Below, in pieces: positions 21,501 through 37,078 of a DNA stretch of 64,000 nucleotides (position 1 is its first letter; the number at the start of each line of letters is the position of its first letter). The stretch lies in contig NC_060901.1 of the NCBI RefSeq assembly GCF_014805685.1, positions 21,552,405 to 21,616,404 of the forward strand, given 5' to 3'. A model generated the notes under the pieces. The model did not search any database, was not told the DNA's origin, and was given only the letters and a program-made list of their open reading frames with translations. Source of the stretch: Silurus meridionalis (Eukaryota; Chordata; Actinopteri; Siluriformes; Siluridae). The translations under genes were made by a program, and so were the position numbers.

Positions 21501-24500
21501 CATACCCTCCTGTCCTCTACATCTGCCTCTTTCAAACCGACTAACCTGCATGTCCTCCCTCCATCCATATCCACAAACTCTTTCCTTGGTCTTCCTCTTT
21601 TCCTTTTCACACTGTACTTATACATGTCCTGCACCACCCTCCCATACGTCTCTGGGGTACCAACCAACTCCACACCATCCAACCTTCTCTCTCTCTCTCT
21701 CGCTCTCGATCACACTCTCCTCACCAGTCAACACATTTCCATCTCCATCCTTTATTGCTCTAACTTGCAGCACATCCTTCCCAACTCGGTTCCTCTTCCT
21801 GGCTAATCGCTTCAAATCCTTTTCTCCTCTCTTAGTGTCCAGCTCCTCATATGCCTTTTCCTTGGCTTTTGCCACATCCCTCTTTACCTGCTGCTGCATC
21901 TCCTTGTTCTCCTGCCTACTTTTCTCATCATTCTGTTTCTCCAACCTCTTTCTCCTTCTTCTCTCCTGCAGTTCCTCATTCCACCACCACGTCTCTTTGT
22001 CCACCTTTCTTATTTCCAGATGTCACACCAAGTACATTTCTAGCTTCTCCCTCATCACTCCTGCAGTAGTTCCCCAATCATCCAGCACCTCTTCACCACC
22101 ACCCGAACTCCTGTCTGACCTCTTCCCTGAACCTCACACGACACTCTTCCTCCTTCAGTTTCCACCATCTTATTCTTCTTTTAGTCTTCACTCTTCTTCT
22201 CTTGTTCTTCACCTCCAAAACCATCCTACAGACCACCATCCGATGCTGTCCATCTACACTGTCCCCCATCAACACCTTACAGTCTCCAATCTCCTTCAGG
22301 TTCCATCTCCTACATAGTATTAAATAATATATAAGTCTATACACCGCAGGCGCAAAACAAAATCTGAGCTTCATGACACACTACAAATGGTATTTCTGGT
22401 GCGGTAACCCGTGTTAACAGATCGGATTCCGTGTAGTGCCGAGAGCAAGAGATACATTTTTTTTTTGTTTTGTTTTTTTTTTAAGTGTGTTTAAAGCCTT
22501 TCTTTCTTTATTTCCATCAAAGATCTGTCTGGAGTACGCTTTCCACCTCATGTTGAACGGCCACATTCAGAAAGCCAAGCAGCAGCTGACAGTCGCGGCG
22601 AGCTGGAGATACGGCAAGGAGTCTGCGAGACAGGCTCTAGGTTTAAAGCTCATCCATGCATACTGTGGCTTCCTAGATTATCTGATCTGGTCTACAAAGA
22701 GAGCGTCCACATCAAATGCAGGTAGAAAAGTTACGGATCGGGTTATCAATAGCGCCACGATTGGTATGTTTATTTACCTCTGGATGGGTCGGGTTTGAGT
22801 ACTGGATTTTGATTGGCTGGAAGTTCAGCTGATGTGCTTTTTACTGCTTATAAACACCTGGAACCAGAGGAACATCTAGTTCCAGTTGTGTCAGACAGCA
22901 ATTGTAGACATTTCCTAATGGCCTTCCTGAGCTCTATGGAGGATTTCTGCATAGAACCTCTACATCAGGGGTCCCCAAACCTTTTCTAAGTGCCACATAA
23001 ATAAGTGGGTTGGAAAGTTCCACGGGCCTGAGTGACTACCAGTATTATTGTGGAGATTTTATGATTTTAAATGGGGGAAAAAAGGCATAAAAATAATTAA
23101 TTAATTATAAATATTGATATAAAAACTAACAGCAAGTGGTACCAGTGATTTGCCTCTAGAGGCCGCTCTCGTACTGTATAACACAACCCGGAAAAACTAT
23201 CGTTATGGATTTTTTTTTTTGCCAAAGAAAGACACTTTTGGCAATAAATCAGTGCCTCATTAATAACTGAGGGATTTTTTTGTATAAAAGCCAACCTTTA
23301 TTACCAAATACAGACGAGTACAATATATATTTTAAATTACATTTTCAATATGTCTCTGCCATTGTTCAGAGGGCCGTTCCAAATGTGGGTAGTTTGGGGA
23401 TAATCCACGTCTAGGAACTGTGATTACGCTTCACCTCCGAACAGCTTCATAGCATATGGCATGCTTTTTCCGTTTCCACCAGAGGAGGGCGAGCAGCATA
23501 ACGAGATGCACAGCTACTTCAGACAAGCCTTAGTGACCATGCAGGAAATCATCAAACAGCCCGGTGTCTGGGATCAGTTCGTGTGCAGTTGCGTCGACGT
23601 GAGTTGTTTTCGTTTCGTTTGCTCGATGCTCGTTTGACGGATTGATCTAAAACGGTTGTTCTTCTGCCAGATGCTGGAATATTACAACAATAAAGAAGAA
23701 GCTCTACAGTTACTCGAACACTACGCCTTCAACAAGGACTTTCCAGCAAACCCCAATGCTCATGTTTACCTGTACAACTATCAGAAAAAGCACAACGCTT
23801 CACGTGACGAGCTTCTTGCTACTCTAAAGGTACCGTGTACTACACCTCTTTTTTTTTACTTTTGACATTTTGCTTCCACAGGTTTTTAGGTGTGCACTTC
23901 TTTAGAAGTCATTGTGTGCTAGTGCAACTAAAGAAAAAAACAGAGGGTTAAATTTAGTGGTTAAGGCTCTGGGTTACTGAACAGAAGGTCGTGGGTTCAA
24001 GCCCCAGTATCACCAATCTGCCACTCTTGGGGCCCCTGAGCAAGGCCCTCAACCCTCTGTGCTCAAGGGGTCCTGTAACTTTCTAACAACTTTGCTGTAA
24101 TGTACATGTGACAAGTATGAAGCACTTTTCTTCTTTTTCTAATTAATCAAATGAGTTTTTTAAATGCATACTGGAAAAAGAAATCAGTGTAAAATAGTAC
24201 TGCGCTTCATTATAAAAATGAGGGGAAAACACAGTACTGAATCATGAAAATGTGCTAAGAGATAAATATGAATATTTAATTACTGAGTCAAAAAGACATG
24301 CATTTAAACTGAAACATGAGGTAATACTTCAAATAAAATGTTACATCCAAAATGAATAAAAAATTGAACTTGAAACAGGGGAAACTTATTATAATTAGAC
24401 TTAAAAGTAGAACACTGTTAATTTCTAGGTTTATTTTAATATTTAGTTAAGAAGCCTCAAGGGGTCCCCTGGTGGTCTAGTGGTTAAGATGCAGCGCTCT

Positions 24501-25695
24501 CACCGCTGCGACCCGGGTTCGATCCCCGGTCAGGGAACCATCCCCAGCCACTCTCAGTGCCGGTCCCAAGCCCGGATAAATTGGGGAGGGTTGCGTTAGG
24601 AAGGGCATCCAGCGTAAAACATGTGCCAAATCAAACGTGCGGAGGATCCGCTGTGGCGACCCCTAACAGGAGAAGCCGAAAGAAAGAAAGTAAGTTAAGA
24701 AGCCTCAAATTATCATGGGGAAAGCAGAGCCGGTGTCCAGTGATTCGCCTCCAGAGGCCGCTCTCGTACTGTATAACGCAACCCGGAAAAACACAAAACC
24801 TTCAGATCTAAAGCCCACAGCCTTAAAAACATTAAGCTAAAACCTCTGGCTTTTCTTCCCTGTTCATTATCTACGTGTGATTTTGGTAGGATAATAATCC
24901 AAGCATTTCTCATGAGGTTTTTCCAGAAAATTGTATAACTATATAGCTTCGTCCTGTTTCAGGGGCTGCACTCGTTGGTTCCGAGTCATGAGCTGATGCT
25001 GAAATATTGCAAACTGCTGATGTTGTCAAGTAAATTTAGAGCAAATTGTCTTATTTTTCAGTATATATCCAGTTTTTTTTTTTTTAAAGTTATATGTAGT
25101 AAAATATAGATTTTTTTCATCAGGAGAACCGAAGAATTTGCAACGCGCCCTCTGCATCGCTTTGGATCTTGTAGAATACTCCTGCTGGAAGAAAAACGTG
25201 AAAGCGTGGTTGTGTTTGTTTAGGATTGCCAGGTGCTTCAGTAAGAGGTAAGGAAAAAAATCCGCCGCAATTTATTTATTAATTTTTTTTTGCAGAAAGA
25301 TGACAATCCAGTAAAGCATTAGAAGTATGGAAGGCCTCCTGCATCTTTATATATATCTCAGCATTGATGAGATGATGTTCAAAAAGCTCATAGGAGCCTC
25401 TTGTTTGTGTCCACAAGTTTTTTTTTTCTGCATATATTGTACTTTTATACTGTTCTTCCGTTCCCGTAGATGTCATAAGGACCTTCTGAAGAAAGAGTGC
25501 GAAGAAAGAAAAGACCTCTGGTTGAAAATGCATTTCAAGAACGCCCACACCAGGATGGATTTGAAAATAAGCCCAAGACTCGTGTCTCTCAAAATCAAAG
25601 TCAAGAAAATCATGGGTTTTGTCAGTAGGTACGGAGAGAACAGGACTTTGCGTGCGCTGAACGCGATGGACGTATTGGAGCTGTATCCTGCCTGA
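16363..25695 (+). CDS. taf1a: TAF1A, Pol I SL1 subunit TAFI48 (complete)
   Basis: Nine coding exons: 16363-16486, 20958-21121, 21277-21390, 22523-22721, 23483-23598, 23671-23829, 24963-25029, 25124-25247 and 25470-25695. The total is 1293 nt, 430 residues; the human protein is 450. Phases match throughout. Conserved pieces are the helical segment around residues 50-90 (REAVLHHRWKEATRYLEVY), LERFNDLYERMKSSGVKNY, GVWDQFVCS followed by DMLEYY, and the strongly conserved NPNAHVYLYNYQKKH, then LVPSHELML. The N-terminal exon is acidic, charged and poorly conserved. Known role: with TBP, TAF1B and TAF1C this subunit forms SL1/TIF-IB, which recruits RNA polymerase I to rDNA promoters in the nucleolus. 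Intron 1 holds an RTE retrotransposon, intron 3 a second, deleted one, and intron 6 two SINEs; none interrupts an exon. It lies head to tail after brox. Confidence 0.96.
16954..20163 (-). mobile_element. RTE-clade non-LTR retrotransposon, near full length, degenerate
   Basis: About 3.2 kb on the minus strand in taf1a intron 1. It is flanked by a 17-bp target duplication with one mismatch: TGGCCCAGAATCTTTGT (16937-16953) and TGGCCCAGAAACTTTGT (20164-20180). Reading right to left there is an apurinic-type endonuclease region (about 20083-19331, with VISAYAPQVG and GADFNGHVG), then reverse transcriptase (18358-17474, with VDLEKAYDRV and the catalytic FVDD box), then a C-terminal region (17458-16985, with RRMLRMEPPGRRKRG). 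The single long frame of the family is broken into about six pieces by shifts and stops, plus a CT expansion at 18484-18559, so this copy should be inactive. It is the type often mis-annotated as craniofacial development protein 2-like. Confidence 0.93.
18484..18559. repeat. CT microsatellite inside the RTE coding region
   Basis: A CT run of about 75 bp lies between the endonuclease and reverse transcriptase regions of the RTE. It is a candidate post-insertion expansion; the second RTE copy carries only a short CT stretch near 21690. Confidence 0.9.
20795..20878. mobile_element. Tc1-like MITE fragment in taf1a intron 1
   Basis: It has the landmark GAAGAGTGGAGCATGTTCTAG and the terminal GGTGTCCACAAACCTTTGG, ending about 80 bp before taf1a exon 2. 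Confidence 0.6.
21459..22318 (-). mobile_element. Second RTE copy, internally deleted
   Basis: In taf1a intron 3. It starts with the same 3' end as the first copy (GGCTGCTTCCACTAGAGGGC on the plus strand), then jumps through short reverse transcriptase pieces to the endonuclease-to-linker region, ending near the CTCCTTCAGGTTCCATCTCC match. Most of the reverse transcriptase and the 5' end are missing. Confidence 0.88.
22965..23400. mobile_element. Dispersed repeat with the GCCTCTAGAGGC core
   Basis: In taf1a intron 4. Positions about 23140-23205 match 24735-24795 and, inverted, 39903-39955 and 43140-43195: GATTTGCCTCTAGAGGCCGC, then CTCGTACTGTATAACACAAC and CCGGAAAAAC. The stretch before it begins GGGGTCCCCAAACC, like ends of some fish hAT elements. 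The family is not identified. Confidence 0.5.
23955..24140 (+). mobile_element. tRNA-derived SINE, family 1
   Basis: The head TTAGTGGTTAAGGCTCTGGG with GGTCGTGGGTTCAAGCCCC carries recognisable A and B boxes. The body is CTGAGCAAGGCCCTCAACCC and the tail CTGTAATGTACATGTGACAA. A second copy, inverted, lies at 30490-30700. Confidence 0.8.
24461..24692 (+). mobile_element. Chimeric SINE: tRNA-Glu head plus RTE-derived body
   Basis: It is flanked by a perfect 16-bp target duplication, AGTTAAGAAGCCTCAA, at 24445-24460 and 24693-24708. Positions 24466-24537 fold as a near-intact tRNA-Glu (anticodon CTC in the loop CTCTCAC, anticodon stem CAGCG/CGCTG, T-arm stem CCGGG/CCCGG), with one acceptor mismatch. 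An encoded CCA follows at 24538-24540. The rest, from GTGCCGGTCCCAAGCCCGGA onward, matches the RTE 5' region (complement of about 20036-20117), and the end GCTGTGGCGACCCCTAACAG matches the RTE 3' terminus (complement of about 16980-17000). RTE machinery probably mobilises it. It sits in taf1a intron 6. Confidence 0.9.
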
Positions 25696-25984
25696 CTATA
25701 GAATCTCAGAGTTCTTTATGGTTTTTCTTGAGGTTTTTGAACATTTTTGTTATTGTTTCTAAGACCAAACCAATGTAGTAATGTACAGATGTTAGTCGCG
25801 ATCTCTTTAACGCTGTGGAGGTCAGGACTAACACGGGGCTGAGATCCGAGCTCTTCATTTCTGATGCATTATAGTCAGAAATACTAACTCTTTACTGGTT
25901 TCTGTACACCTTCAGTTAAAGTTATAACATGAGTATATCAAAAAAATTCAACATAATCCAATTTTCACCAGAGTCTTACTGTGT

Positions 25985-27270
25985 ATTAGGGAGGACACGA
26001 TTAACACTGTGGTGTAATTAAGTAAGCTTTGGGACTTTCCAAAGCCGAGATCTGAGACCTTGCGTGTGTGAACTGTGTAGAATGTTAAGAGCAGAAGATC
26101 TCTGCTTTGGAAAGTCATAAAAAAATAATAAATCACACCCATGTGATAGTCGTGGCCTCCTTAATCCACAGTGTTAAATTGGTGAAAAGCAGAGAACATC
26201 GAATTTATCACCTAAAAAATAGTAAGGGGTTAGGGCCTTTGTGTTTTTTGGTGAAAATTCGACCGTCCCCAGATTTTTATTAATTTCACACCCTGCGTTA
26301 GGGAGGTCAGGACAAACACAGAAGTGTAATTAGTTTTGTTTTCGGACACTGCTAACCGGAGATCTTCTACTCTTAACATTCTATACACTGAGCTCACACT
26401 TCAGATCTTGGCTTTGGAAAGTCCGAAAACAAAACTTATCACACCATTGTGTTAGTTATGACCTCCCTAACGTATGATGTGAAACTGGCAAAATTCGCAG
26501 AACATCGAATTTTTCACCTATAAAATCTGCAAAAAATTTGACCATCACCTGATTTTTTACCAAATTCACGCTGCACATTAAGGAGGTCAGGAATAACACA
26601 GGGGTGTGATCAGTTTTGTTCTGTAACACTGCAGAGCTGAGATCAGAGAAGGTTTTTTTTTTTTTTTGGACACATCACACTCACAAAATTCTACATATCA
26701 GCAGATCTCAGATTTTTTTTTTTTAAGTCAGAGAACAGAACTAATCACACTGCTGTAGGACTGACCTCCTTAATGTGCAGTGTGAATTTAGTGTAAATCT
26801 GGTGACGGTCACATTTTCACCGAAAAAACACAAAGGCTTACTATTTTTTTGGCCGAAAGTTTAGCATTCTACGATTTTCACAAAATTCACATGATATGGA
26901 GGTCACGACTAACACAATGGCGTAAATCATTTTGTTTTAGGACTTTCCAAAGCTGAGATCTGAGACCTTGAGTGTGTGAATGGTATAAATATTTGTACTG
27001 AAACTGAAGCTGTAATTGTACTGACTATCACTGTACTGATCCTATGTACGACTGTAAGGGAGCTGTATGTGTTAAACTGTAACTGTTGTAAAGCGAAACT
27101 GTTCCTGATTCCTGTAAATGTACTGAAGCTGAACTTGTTGCTGTAACTCATTTAATAATAAAGTTCATCATAAACCTTTGTGTTTGAGTCTCTCCGCTCT
27201 GCAGTGTTACAGGATTCTACAGGACAAAACTAATCACACCCCCATGTTAGTTCTGACCTCCCTTATGTAC
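25985..27270. repeat. Tandem array of large palindromes downstream of taf1a
   Basis: Four successive imperfect palindromes lie at about 25985-26165, 26295-26472, 26573-26778 and 26890-27270, spaced about 280-315 bp. Each has arms beginning TTAGGGAGGTCAGGA and containing AACACA, TGTGAT and TTTTGTTT, around a centre with AGATCTGAGA. In unit 3 the outer 18 bp are perfectly inverted (GCACATTAAGGAGGTCAG). The spacers also repeat (CAGAACATCGAATTT, CACAAAGG). Unit 4 is split by about 200 bp containing an AATAAA at 27157-27162. A half unit precedes at about 25800. Whether the array lies in the taf1a 3' UTR is not known. Confidence 0.85.
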
Positions 27271-27570
27271 AGTAGGAATTTGGTGTAAATCTGGCGACTG
27301 ACATTTTCACGGAAACAAAATGCAAAGGCAAACCCCCGTACTATATTTTTTTAAATAAACAATTGTAATGCAGGTATAACTGGACTATAACTGTCGTCAC
27401 TGTAGTGAAGCTGTAACTATCAGCAATACTTAAGCTTTTACTGTATCTGTACCTGTGTCAAGGCCAGAATTCGAACCAAGACTGTCAGATTGATAGTCAG
27501 ACTCTCTCAGAATAATCCCCAGGGGATCAGGTGAAATCAAGCGTCGAGAAAGGGTGAAGGTTCCAATAAC

Positions 27571-28661
27571 CAGTGTTGGGGTAATGCGTTACAAGTAACG
27601 TGCGTTACGTAATAATATTACTTTTCTGGAGTAACGAGTAAAGTAGCACGTTACTTTATAAATTTACACATTAATATCTGAGCGGAGATGGCAAACCAGA
27701 GAATAAAGTTACTGCAATGGAAGTATTCTTATTATTTTAAAATAGTCAAGGAGAAGGAGAAAGGAATAATGGTTAAGTGTAGATTATGTGTTGGTGAAAA
27801 GCTCTTGTCAACTGCAAAAAATACCACTTCAAAAAAAAAAAAAACCGTCTGCATGCAAAGCACAGCACTACAGATGTGTGTGTGTGTGTGTGTCTATATA
27901 ATGAATATATGCAACATTATGCAATGTTGCATATATGGAAATGGAGACAGAAATATAGAAAACTTTTGCCGACATCTGCAGATCTATGGACTGCTCAGAA
28001 TAAAAGTTTTCCGTGGGAGACACATGTACGATGCCATCACAGCAGAGAAAGAGAGCAAATTCACAGCTCGTTTGCTCTTTGTGGGAAGATAAACTGCCAC
28101 GGTCACTGATAATAGCGCAAACTTTGTAAAAGCGTTCAGAATGTTTTAAGCTGATGATGAAGCAGAAAATGATGTAGACAAGGACGAGGTCATATTTACG
28201 GAATTGCATGATGTTTTACGAGATGACAGTGAAAGGTATGTTCTCCCTCCACATCACCGGTGTGCAGCCCACACCCTTAACCTTATATACACGAACGATA
28301 GTTACATTTCTGATGGCGAAGGCAGATTGCAAAGCAGTGTACAGAAGTGCGACTGGAAAGTGTTCAGCCTTGTGGTCAAAATTTAGTTGATCATCATATT
28401 GTTCTCTGAGAAGTTATTAAACATTTTAAATGTTTAAGACATGTCTTTTGCTCTAATATAACTTATTTCTTAATGGAAATTATCTATATTACACCTGTTA
28501 AACCTGTAAGGCGTGAAAGAGATACAAGTAACGCAAAAGTAATATAACGCATTACTTTCCATAAAAAGTAACTAAGTAATGTAATTAGTTCCATTACATT
28601 TTTTGGGGAGTAACTCAATATTGTAATGCATTACTTTTAAAAGTAACGTTGTCCAACACTG
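27571..28661 (+). mobile_element. Degenerate hAT transposon with 8-bp target duplication
   Basis: The ends are CAGTGTTGGGGTAATGC (27571) and, inverted, CAGTGTTGGACAACG (28661), flanked by the perfect 8-bp duplication CCAATAAC (27563-27570 and 28662-28669), the hAT hallmark. Subterminal regions are rich in GTAACG and TTACTTT repeats. Inside are transposase remnants in shifting frames: a BED-like zinc finger start (27688-27830; VKCRLCVGEK), a piece like the DLWTA motif region, and 28139-28386 with HHRCAAHTLNL. The element is only 1.1 kb, internally deleted, and carries frameshifts and a TG run, so it cannot be autonomous. Confidence 0.93.
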
Positions 28662-29009
28662 CCAATAACAATGAAAGGGAAAAAGGCACAAAAAATAAAC
28701 AGTCCAAAGTCTAGAAATACTAAAAACATTAATCCACAAGCAAAAATCCTCCCCAAAAACATTACAAATATATGACGATTAAAATCTTCACAAAACCAAA
28801 CAGATCCTCAGAAAGGCCAAAACATTTACATAGTCAACAAACAAAAGGGATGAGCGTTAAATGTTAAGAAACAAGCAAAGACACTTAGACTGGGTGAAAA
28901 CACACATACACACACAATGTAATAAAAAAACTGAGGGAGAACAACATAAGAGAACAATGGGAACAACTGGTGGACAAAGGCAGTAATGCAAGACAAAACC
29001 CTGACAAGA

Positions 29010-29215
29010 GCCCAGTTCCTGACAAAGGGTGGCTGAACAACGTCCTTAACAAGGTAGGGTGGCTGAACAACGTCCTCAACAAGGTAGGGTGGCTGAACAA
29101 CGTCCTCAACAAGGTAGCGGGGCTGAGGAATGTCCTCAACACGGTAGGAGGGCTTAGCAATGACCTGAAGAAAGAAAGGGGGGCTAAACAACAACCTCAA
29201 TGAGAAAGGTAGGCA
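29010..29215 (+). repeat. 30-bp minisatellite
   Basis: About six units with the core GGTGGCTGAACAACGTCCT and CAACAAGGTAG, degenerating rightwards. The flanking open frame is translated repeat. Confidence 0.85.
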
Positions 29216-29935
29216 GAGCAACGTGTGTGAAACTTTTAACTATGCATGATTATGTTAACTGTAGGGAAACTAATTGTAACTGAAGCTGTTACAATAATTA
29301 GACCGAAGCTGTAACTGTACCGTAGCCGATTTATTATGGCTATAATGGTGCTATTATCAGAAAAAGCAAAAAAAAAGATCAATTAAGCAGCCCAAAGTCA
29401 AAATCACGATCAGGACAACCCTCTGAAAGCATCTATTGTGTATATTCCAGATTCAATGGGAATGTAACAGGACCTGTTCACTAGATTTAATACGAACATC
29501 CACGGGACGCTGAGTAAGCACTGCTCCCTGATCAGCAAGCTGACTTCACATTCATCCATCCCATCCTTTCCTCCTCCTACTCCTCCTTTTTTGGCTCCAT
29601 AGCCAGTAGAGCTCTGATTACTGGACCGATGAAGAAATCTATTGGCTTGATCCGGTGGCACTCAGAAGTGAGAGTCTGTGCAACTGAGCTGGTAGTACCA
29701 CGGAGCAAAGCAGAAAGTGAAAATGCTGCTGAGAAGAACTGGATGGAGATGTGTGAATGATTTGAGGAGAAGCATTTGCAGGAAATGCCATTAAATCCCA
29801 GCAAGGATTCTTTTTTTAAAGCACACCAGAGGTAAGTTGAACGGTGGAGGAGCGATGGGTGTACATGTTTATGAGCTTTCAGAACCGGCAAGTGTGAACT
29901 GGAAAAGCAAATGATAAAGCAACATGATAAACCAG

Positions 29936-30004
<69 letters not shown>

Positions 30005-30489
30005 CGGATGCAGGACGTGTCTGTATATCATATTCTCAGCACGTCCTCATGCCGAGTTTCAGAAAGGGCTCTGTGCTATTTTTAAACGAGTCCGCAGCCC
30101 GAGTAGTTCATGAAAACAAGCCCTCGCCGGCCACTTTAATAGGAACATTTGCACCTTAAACCATTCATACGATATTAAGACCAGACAGTCATGTGGTTAA
30201 AGTGTAACACAGAACATCCTACAGATGCAAAACAGTCTGGTCCAAAGCTTTTCCCATTAAGCACAAGAAGGAGGAATGATCCGTGTTGCTCCAAGAACTC
30301 TGAGTTGAGACTGTAGTTGTGTGTCCATGATAGGGTTCGATTACAGTTCTCTGAACGGCAGCAACTTTGTGTGTTGTGCGTAAAACCCCCATGAGATCAG
30401 CAATCTTTAGAGTTTACATAGTATGGTGCAGAAAACAGAAAACATCCAGTGAGCAACAGTTGTAGCTGGTGCTTTAGCGTTTGTTACAT
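29216..30489. other. Intergenic DNA upstream of dusp10
   Basis: No protein is recognised. It contains a TG run followed directly by a GA run (29939-30001). The first, untranslated dusp10 exon may lie here, because the dusp10 start codon follows a splice acceptor near 31198; a GAG|GTAAGT-like donor at about 29830 is one candidate. This is speculative. Confidence 0.4.
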
Positions 30490-30700
30490 GTACTTTACAG
30501 CACAGTGAAATTCTTTCGCTTATCCCAGAGATGTTAGAAAGTTGGGGGTCAGCCATACAGCGCTACTGGAGAACTGAAAATTAAGGGCCTTGTTCATGTG
30601 CCCCAACAGTGGCAGTTTGGCGATATCAAGGCTTGAACCCCGGACCTTCCGGGCAACCCAAAGCCTTGACCACTGATCTACCACCTTCCCCTAGTAGTAT
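30490..30700 (-). mobile_element. tRNA-derived SINE, family 1, inverted copy
   Basis: On the minus strand it reads GTGGTCAAGGCTTTGGGTTG, then GGTCCGGGGTTCAAGCC, then CAACTTTCTAACATCTCTGG and GTGCTGTAAAGTACATGTAA. This is the same order as the copy at 23955-24140. Confidence 0.8.
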
Positions 30701-31250
30701 GAGGTTAGAAGAGAAAAGACTAGAAGTGGACATAGAGGGATTTTTTTTTCCCCAATTATTTTATGATTGTATCGCAGGAATTCATTTAGGCAAGTAGCCA
30801 GGCCCCCATCCCCTGGGTTTAAATGTCAAAGTCCATCCATGTGTGTTGAGCAAAAAAGCATGACATGGAAACTTGAGGCTGCTGGGATGCAGCAGAAGAC
30901 CACATCGGGTGCTGCTCATGTCAGCCAAGAACGGAATCTTCTTTCAGAATCTGAAACAAGGTGGGTACTGACAAATTGCTGAATATTTAGACTATCAAAA
31001 AACAGACATCACTGAGATTTCACACTGATGTTTGATATAAAGCGTTTGAACTGAAACATTGTGGTTTTGCCATGTGATTGGCCAGTTGGATATGTTTAAA
31101 TTGAAGTGAAGATGCAGCTGGGCTTCTCTGAGACGTGAATACAGACCTAACTACATACACTATTAATACCTCTTACCTTCTACCACTCTTCCCCCAGATT
31201 CGTCAGCTGGGGTTCTTTGCTGCCTGCCCGCCTATCTCTGTAGTTTGTCC

Positions 31251-35953
<4,703 letters not shown>

Positions 35954-36204
35954 GACTAAACGTTTTGTTCCCCCTGGAGACTGAATGAGGATGCATGCCT
36001 GAAAGGGATTTCTTTCCCCACCTATGCATGGATTTATATGGAGATATGCACGTCGTTTTGGTCTTCAAAGATGTTTGGCAGAAGAAGATTCATCTGGTCT
36101 GTTGTTCCTTTATTGTTTTGTTTTTTTAAATACCGGAATCGAGCACTGTGCAAAACTTCACATGAAAAGCAACAAGGTTTTTCATCTTTAAATATTATAC
36201 AATA

Positions 36205-36650
36205 CCTGGGCAAAAGTTTGTGGACACCTGACCATAATATATTCATGCTTTTTTAACATTTAGTTCCAGTCCTATTCACTCTTATAAGAGCTTCCCCTCT
36301 TCTGGAAAGATGTTCCACTAGATTTTGTGGAGATTTTATTGTGAGGAAGTGAGGAAGCCGGGGGAAATCAAATCATCCCAAAGGTGTTCAACAAGGTTCG
36401 AACTCTGCAGCAGGCCAACCAAGATCTTCCTAACACATCTAAACCGTGAAAAGATGTTCCACTAGAGTTTGTGGAAATTTCATTTAGACACAAGTGAGAA
36501 AGTATGGAAGACTGGGTTGTGCTCCAGTTCATCCCAAAGATGTTCAATAGGAGGCCACTCAACTTCTTCCACATACATCCAACCCATGTAAAGCAGATCT
36601 TCATGGAGCTGGTTTTGTGGACTTTGTGATTCATGCTGGAACAGGTTGGT
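36205..36650. mobile_element. Tc1-like degenerate element downstream of dusp10
   Basis: It begins CAAAAGTTTGTGGACACCTG and holds CTAGATTTTGTGGAG and GGTGTTCAACAAGG. On the minus strand it contains a decayed transposase stretch equivalent to VHKTSSMKICF. It appears to contain an internal duplication of the AGATGTTCCACTAGA block. Confidence 0.75.
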
Positions 36651-36654
36651 TTTG

Positions 36655-37078
36655 GTCTACCAGCTTAACAAAAAAGTGTGAAACAACTGAAAAATGTCAT
36701 ATTCTAGGTTCTTCAAAGTAGCCACCATTTGCTTTGATTACTGCTTTGCACACTCTTGGCATTCTCTTGATGAGCTTCAAGAGGTAGTCACCTGAAATGG
36801 TCTTCCAACAGTCTTGAAGGAGTTCCCCAAGAGATGCTTGGCACTTGTTGGCCCTTTTGCCTTCACTCTGCGGTCCAGCTCACCCCTAAACCATCTCGAT
36901 TGGGTTCAGGTCCGGTGACTGTGGAGGCCAGGTCATTTGGCGCAGCACCCCATCACTCTCCTTCTTGGTCAAATAGCCCTTGATGCCTTCAGTGTGACTC
37001 TACAATTTTCATAGTCATGAAAATAAAGAAGACTCTTTGAATGAGAAGGTGTGTCCAAACTTTTGGTCTGTACTGTAT
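36655..37078 (-). mobile_element. Second Tc1-type element, internally deleted
   Basis: This is a different family from the copies above. It carries GGTTCTTCAAAGTAGCCACC, CTCTTGGCATTCTCTTGATG and the terminal GGTGTGTCCAAACTTTTGGT followed by CTGTACTGTA, widespread in teleost Tc1 elements. The central transposase region is missing. Confidence 0.8.

Noticed and set aside
24466..24540. A functional tRNA-Glu(CTC) gene
   Set aside because: The cloverleaf is nearly intact, but the first acceptor pair is mismatched, a CCA is encoded, and an RTE-derived body and target duplication enclose it. It is a SINE head.
29010..29215. CRISPR-like array of 30-bp repeats
   Set aside because: Repeats are contiguous with no unique spacers, in a vertebrate genome; it is a minisatellite.
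29410..29891. Overlapping minus-strand frames of 83 and 104 residues upstream of dusp10
   Set aside because: No recognisable domain, no splice context and no similarity I know; most likely chance frames in repeat-rich DNA.
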